Positions 12,181 to 15,490 of a stretch of DNA of 15,490 nucleotides are shown piece after piece. Location of the stretch: the NCBI GenBank assembly GCA_029858465.1, contig JAOUEZ010000015.1:1-15490 (forward strand), written 5' to 3'. Origin of the DNA: Thermoplasmata archaeon. Lineage in GTDB: Archaea > Thermoplasmatota > Thermoplasmata > UBA10834 > DTMW01. The translations under genes were made by a program, and so were the position numbers. The first letter of the stretch is position 1, and the number at the start of each line of letters is the position of its first letter. Under the pieces are notes generated by a model. It worked only from the letters and a program-made list of their open reading frames with translations, had not been told where the DNA came from and made no database searches.

Positions 12181-12849
12181 ATGAAAGAGCAGGCTGACAG
12201 GAAGAGCACGGCTGAGCTCACGCGGGAATACATCGACTCACATCCGAGCATCAGAGACTGCATCAGCAAGGACTTGATCAACTATTCCTCTCTTGCGCGC
12301 CAGATAATGAAAGAGCTGAACCTCACTCACGAAGAGGCGATACTCGCCGCATGCAGAAGATACGCACTCAAGCTATCAAAAACCGACTTCGAGGGGCAGA
12401 TAATCAGCCTGTTCAAGGAGAGCACGATCGAACTAAAGACGCGCATATGCATCGTCATAGCGAAGAACGACTGGATGGTGTTGAAGAACCTCGAGGATAT
12501 TGTGAAGAAGATACTCGCCGAGAAGAGCGTATGCCAGATCATTGAATCTTCAAGCGCAATCACCGTCATGAGCGAGGACAAACATCTCCCGATGATTCAG
12601 AAGGCAATAGGGGGGGAATACATTCAGAGAGTCAGGGAAGATCTGGCCGAAATCACCGTGAAAAGCCCAAGCAGGATTGAAGACATCCCGGGCAGCTTCG
12701 CATACATATCATCCATCCTTGCGGAGAACGGGATCAACCTTGTCGAGGCGGTCAGCTGCTATACTGACACAATATTTGTTGTCGAGAAAGGGGTCGTGAT
12801 GAGAGCATTCGATATACTTTCTAAGATAATCGAGAAGAGTTCTGCATGA
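12181..12849 (+). CDS. ACT-domain regulator of amino-acid metabolism (COG2150-like)
   Basis: 222 residues. The N-terminal part (about 10-70) is helical and holds the family-typical INYSSLARQIMKELNLTHEEA, which could be a DNA-binding or dimerisation module. A beta-alpha-beta region (about 88-150) looks ACT-like, and a clearer ACT domain follows (about 160-220) with IPGSFAYISSILAENGINLVE. ACT domains bind amino acids to control enzymes or regulators. The layout matches archaeal proteins described as predicted regulators of amino-acid metabolism; the exact ligand is unknown. ATG 12181 has no ribosome site and appears leaderless. The gene ends 13 bp from the convergent argH stop, so arginine or a precursor is a reasonable guess for the effector. 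Confidence 0.82.
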   Translation: MKEQADRKSTAELTREYIDSHPSIRDCISKDLINYSSLARQIMKELNLTHEEAILAACRRYALKLSKTDFEGQIISLFKESTIELKTRICIVIAKNDWMVLKNLEDIVKKILAEKSVCQIIESSSAITVMSEDKHLPMIQKAIGGEYIQRVREDLAEITVKSPSRIEDIPGSFAYISSILAENGINLVEAVSCYTDTIFVVEKGVVMRAFDILSKIIEKSSA

Positions 12850-12862
12850 TTTTTAAAATAAA

Positions 12863-14341
12863 TCAATCCTGCATATCTACACTCGGACCAAGGAGGCGAT
12901 TTATCGTTCCTTGAATTTCGTCGCTTATTTTTGAGATGCAGGATTCGTTCTTCTTGATCATTTTCTCTGCCGTACCAAAGCTCTTTTTGACGGCGTTCGC
13001 CGACGGCCCTCCGTAGATGTTCCTTCTCTCAATCGCTATTTCTGGCTTTATGTAATCCAACGCATCCTTGCCAAAGAGCTTATTGTACTTCTTGAGTTCC
13101 TCAATAGTCATCGATTCGATTGGTTTGCCTTTGTCGTACGAATCCTGAACCATCATTTTGACCGTTAGAAAGGCGGCCCTGAACGGTTCTCCCTTGTTGA
13201 CTAAGTAGTCAGCGAGATCGGTCGCTGTCAGATTCGCAGAAAGGCATGATTGGCGCATCTTGTCCACGTTGAACTTCGCGCCTGTGAGAAGGCTTCTAAT
13301 CGCCCAAAGCGAATCGACAGCGCTGTCGAATGCGTCGAACAACGGCTCCTTGTCCTCCTGCAGATCTCTGTTATATGCAAGAGGAAGCCCCTTCAGCATT
13401 GTCAGCATCGAAATGAGATCTCCTGAAAGCCTTCCCATCTTACCTCTCGCCAATTCCGCAATGTCTGGGTTGCGCTTCTGCGGCATCATACTGCTCGACG
13501 TCGTGAGCCTCGGGGAGAGCTTGATGTATCCGAATTGGGGAGTGTTCCAAAGGATTATCTCCTCCGCCATTGAAGATAAGTGTAGCTGAATCATCGACAG
13601 GCAGAATATCGTCTCCGTGACGAAGTCGCGGTCAGATACTGTGTCGATCGAATTCTCGGTCGGAGCCCTGAACCCGAGCTCCTCAGCAACTTTGAATCGG
13701 TCAATCGGGAAGGTGTTGCCAGCGAGAGCCCCTGCACCGAGCGGACACAAGTTCGCTCTCTCATAGCAATCCTCTAGCCTGCTGAAGTCTCTCTGAAGCT
13801 TGAACCAGTGCGCCATCATGTGATGTGCTAGAGAGACCGGCTGTGCGGGCTGCATATGGGTCAGGCCAGGCATCACGGACTCAAGATTATTCCTAGCTAT
13901 GGACATGATGACCTGCTGCAGCGCGACGATCTCCTCGAGTGTCTCGAGTATCCTCTCTCTTGAATACAGACGGGCATCGAGCGAGACCTGGTCATTCCTG
14001 CTTCTGCCAGTGTGAAGCTTTCCTGCAACGGCGCCGATCTTGTCCGTCAGCAGAGCCTCTATGTTCATATGTATGTCCTCAAGCTCCGGGCGCAGCTCGA
14101 CACCGCCTTTGTTCAGAGCGAGCAGAAGCTCCACAAGCCCCTTTCTGATTTTCTCGTGCTCGTCCTTGGAGAGGATTTTCGCGTCGAGGAGAGAGTCCGC
14201 GTGAGCGAGGCTCCCAACTATGTCCCAGAAGTACAACTCCCTGTCGAAGGACAGTGAGCCAGTATATTCCATTACGACCTCGTACTGAGATGTCCGCAGT
14301 ATGTTGTCGGTCGGTTTTCCCTTCTCAACCACCTTTGCCAC
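12863..14341 (-). CDS. argH: Argininosuccinate lyase
   Basis: Splits argininosuccinate into arginine and fumarate, the last step of arginine synthesis; homotetramer, cytosolic. 492 residues, full length for the family. Landmarks: LHTGRSRNDQVSLD (110-122), the general-acid histidine H162 in THMQPAQP, and the flexible catalytic loop SSSMMPQKRNPD (282-293) with S283 as the expected catalytic base. The first residue of that loop is Ser where many bacterial forms have Gly. The start is GTG 14341, inside the 3' end of argG (17-bp overlap), so the two genes are translationally coupled. It ends 13 bp from the convergent ACT regulator, with an A/T-rich joint that could terminate both transcripts. Confidence 0.97.
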   Translation of the reverse strand: MAKVVEKGKPTDNILRTSQYEVVMEYTGSLSFDRELYFWDIVGSLAHADSLLDAKILSKDEHEKIRKGLVELLLALNKGGVELRPELEDIHMNIEALLTDKIGAVAGKLHTGRSRNDQVSLDARLYSRERILETLEEIVALQQVIMSIARNNLESVMPGLTHMQPAQPVSLAHHMMAHWFKLQRDFSRLEDCYERANLCPLGAGALAGNTFPIDRFKVAEELGFRAPTENSIDTVSDRDFVTETIFCLSMIQLHLSSMAEEIILWNTPQFGYIKLSPRLTTSSSMMPQKRNPDIAELARGKMGRLSGDLISMLTMLKGLPLAYNRDLQEDKEPLFDAFDSAVDSLWAIRSLLTGAKFNVDKMRQSCLSANLTATDLADYLVNKGEPFRAAFLTVKMMVQDSYDKGKPIESMTIEELKKYNKLFGKDALDYIKPEIAIERRNIYGGPSANAVKKSFGTAEKMIKKNESCISKISDEIQGTINRLLGPSVDMQD

Positions 14342-15490
14342 TCGCCTTCTTCTTGTTCTTCATAACGCTTGCGACTTTTGACGGAAGGCCCCAAACATAG
14401 ATGAAACCTTTGGCGCTGGTGTGATCGAATACATCGCCGGTCGAGTATGTCACTAGCCCCTCGTCGTATAGCGAATACTGCGATTTTCTTCCGACTACGA
14501 CTGCCTGGCCCTTGAACAGCTTCACTCTCACTGTTCCTGTTACATGCTGCTGGGTGTATTCGATGAAGGCATCCAAGGACTCCTTCAACGGGGAGAACCA
14601 GAGGCCGTTGTAAAGAAGGTTCGAGTAATCCTGTTCGATCTTACGCTTGTAGTGCAACAAGTCCTTCGTCATGACCAAAGATTCCAAGTCCAGGTGAGCG
14701 TTTATAAGTAAGACGGCCGCAGGGCACTCGTACACCTCTCTGGATTTAATCCCGACGAGGCGGTTCTCGATCATGTCTATCCTGCCCACGCCGTGCTTTC
14801 CTGCGATCTCGTTGATTGCCTTGATGAGTTCAAGCCCCTCCATCTTCTTTCCGTTCAGTCCTACCGGCAACCCCTTCTCGAAATCTATCTCGACGTAATC
14901 AGGGGTGTCAGGCGCATTCGATGCGCCGACCGTCCATTTGAACGCCTCTTCTGGGGGCTCGATCCAGGGGTCGTCCAGTGGTCCGCACTCTGCGGCTCTC
15001 CCCCAGAGACTTTCGTCTATTGAGTAGATATTCTTCTTTGTTATCGGGCAGGGAAGATTATACTTCTCGGCGTACTCGATCTCCTCGTCCCTGTTCATTC
15101 CCCATTCCCTTGTAGGGGCGTATATCTTGAGATCCGGGGCGAGGGACATGAAGGAGACCTCGAATCGCACCTGATCATTTCCTTTCGCGGTGCAACCATG
15201 GGCGACAGCGTTCGCTCCCAGGCTAAACGCCTTCTCCACGAGCTTCTTTGCAATGAGAGGTCTCGCTATCGCCGTGCTCAATGGGTACTTGCCCTCATAG
15301 AGCGCATTCGCCTTCAATGCGGGGAATACATATTCTTCCACGAACTCCTTTCTCGCATCAATCACATATGATCTCGATGCGCCAATCTCCCTTGCTCTCC
15401 TCATGGCGTCGTTGAGGTCGTCGGGCTGACCTACATCGACGGTGATCGCGAAGACTTCGCAGTCGTATTTGTCCTGCATCCACTTAATCG
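14325..15490 (-). CDS. argG: Argininosuccinate synthase (N-terminus outside window)
   Basis: Joins citrulline and aspartate with ATP to make argininosuccinate, the step before argH. Partial: the frame is open through the window edge (IKW precedes MQDKYD), so the start and the N-terminal SGGLDTS ATP-binding motif lie beyond 15490, probably about 15-20 residues away. The visible part has ITVDVGQ, YPLSTAIARPLIAKKLVE, AHGCTAKGNDQVRFE (the citrulline/ATP loop), APTREWGM, and CPAAVLLINAHLDLE. The internal ATG at 15479 is not a real start. The C-terminal KNKKKASGKGG tail is basic and overlaps argH. The operon order argG-argH is common. Confidence 0.97.
   Translation of the reverse strand, partial: IKWMQDKYDCEVFAITVDVGQPDDLNDAMRRAREIGASRSYVIDARKEFVEEYVFPALKANALYEGKYPLSTAIARPLIAKKLVEKAFSLGANAVAHGCTAKGNDQVRFEVSFMSLAPDLKIYAPTREWGMNRDEEIEYAEKYNLPCPITKKNIYSIDESLWGRAAECGPLDDPWIEPPEEAFKWTVGASNAPDTPDYVEIDFEKGLPVGLNGKKMEGLELIKAINEIAGKHGVGRIDMIENRLVGIKSREVYECPAAVLLINAHLDLESLVMTKDLLHYKRKIEQDYSNLLYNGLWFSPLKESLDAFIEYTQQHVTGTVRVKLFKGQAVVVGRKSQYSLYDEGLVTYSTGDVFDHTSAKGFIYVWGLPSKVASVMKNKKKASGKGG

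Noticed and set aside
1..15490. CRISPR arrays, transposons, integrases
   Set aside because: No regularly spaced repeats, no transposase or integrase motifs on either strand.

Overview
The window looks archaeal, most likely a euryarchaeote in the broad sense (Thermoplasmatota-like or methanogen-like; the exact lineage cannot be settled here). Evidence: an archaemetzincin, a UPF0216/DUF61 protein, a COG2150-type ACT regulator, a tRNA gene without an encoded CCA, TATA boxes about 27 bp upstream of several start codons (leaderless transcripts), and many small zinc-ribbon proteins. By eye the base composition is moderate to slightly AT-rich.

Layout. Positions 1-137 are a gene-poor edge with a hairpin. 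138-2819 (minus) holds a duplicated small membrane protein, a zinc-ribbon GAF-like protein, a nitroreductase, and a second GAF-like protein without the ribbon. 3108-4058 (plus) is a tight pair, UPF0216 plus archaemetzincin, converging on a small membrane zinc-ribbon protein (4061-4306, minus). A SOUL-family protein (minus) and a third GAF-like paralogue (plus) diverge from a shared control region that carries a perfect 18-bp palindrome. Next come an iron-sulfur protein whose conserved reading frame runs upstream of any ordinary start codon, a gamma-glutamylcyclotransferase-like gene overlapping a low-molecular-weight phosphatase-like gene, and an ATP-cone protein with an unrecognised C-terminal domain.

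8661-9893 (minus) encodes a secreted beta-helix surface protein with a PEP/PEF-CTERM-like tail. Two 21-bp tandem repeats lie between it and a divergent membrane protein with zinc ribbons at both ends. 10519-11884 is accessory-looking: a 76-bp inverted repeat, three very small genes, and a 16-bp direct repeat of the 3' end of tRNA-Glu that may mark the ends of an integrated remnant. The right end is arginine biosynthesis (argG partial, then argH, minus), meeting a convergent ACT-domain regulator tail to tail.

Working together. argG and argH form one operon for the last two steps from citrulline to arginine. The ACT protein beside them is a plausible amino-acid-responsive regulator and has a palindrome over its own core promoter, so autoregulation is likely. 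The three GAF-like paralogues suggest a local signalling or sensing family expanded by duplication. No CRISPR array, transposase, integrase or complete prophage was seen. The strongest unusual signals are the GAF-like trio, the possible AUU start of the iron-sulfur gene, the tRNA-derived direct repeat, and the set of palindromic or tandem operator-like sites.
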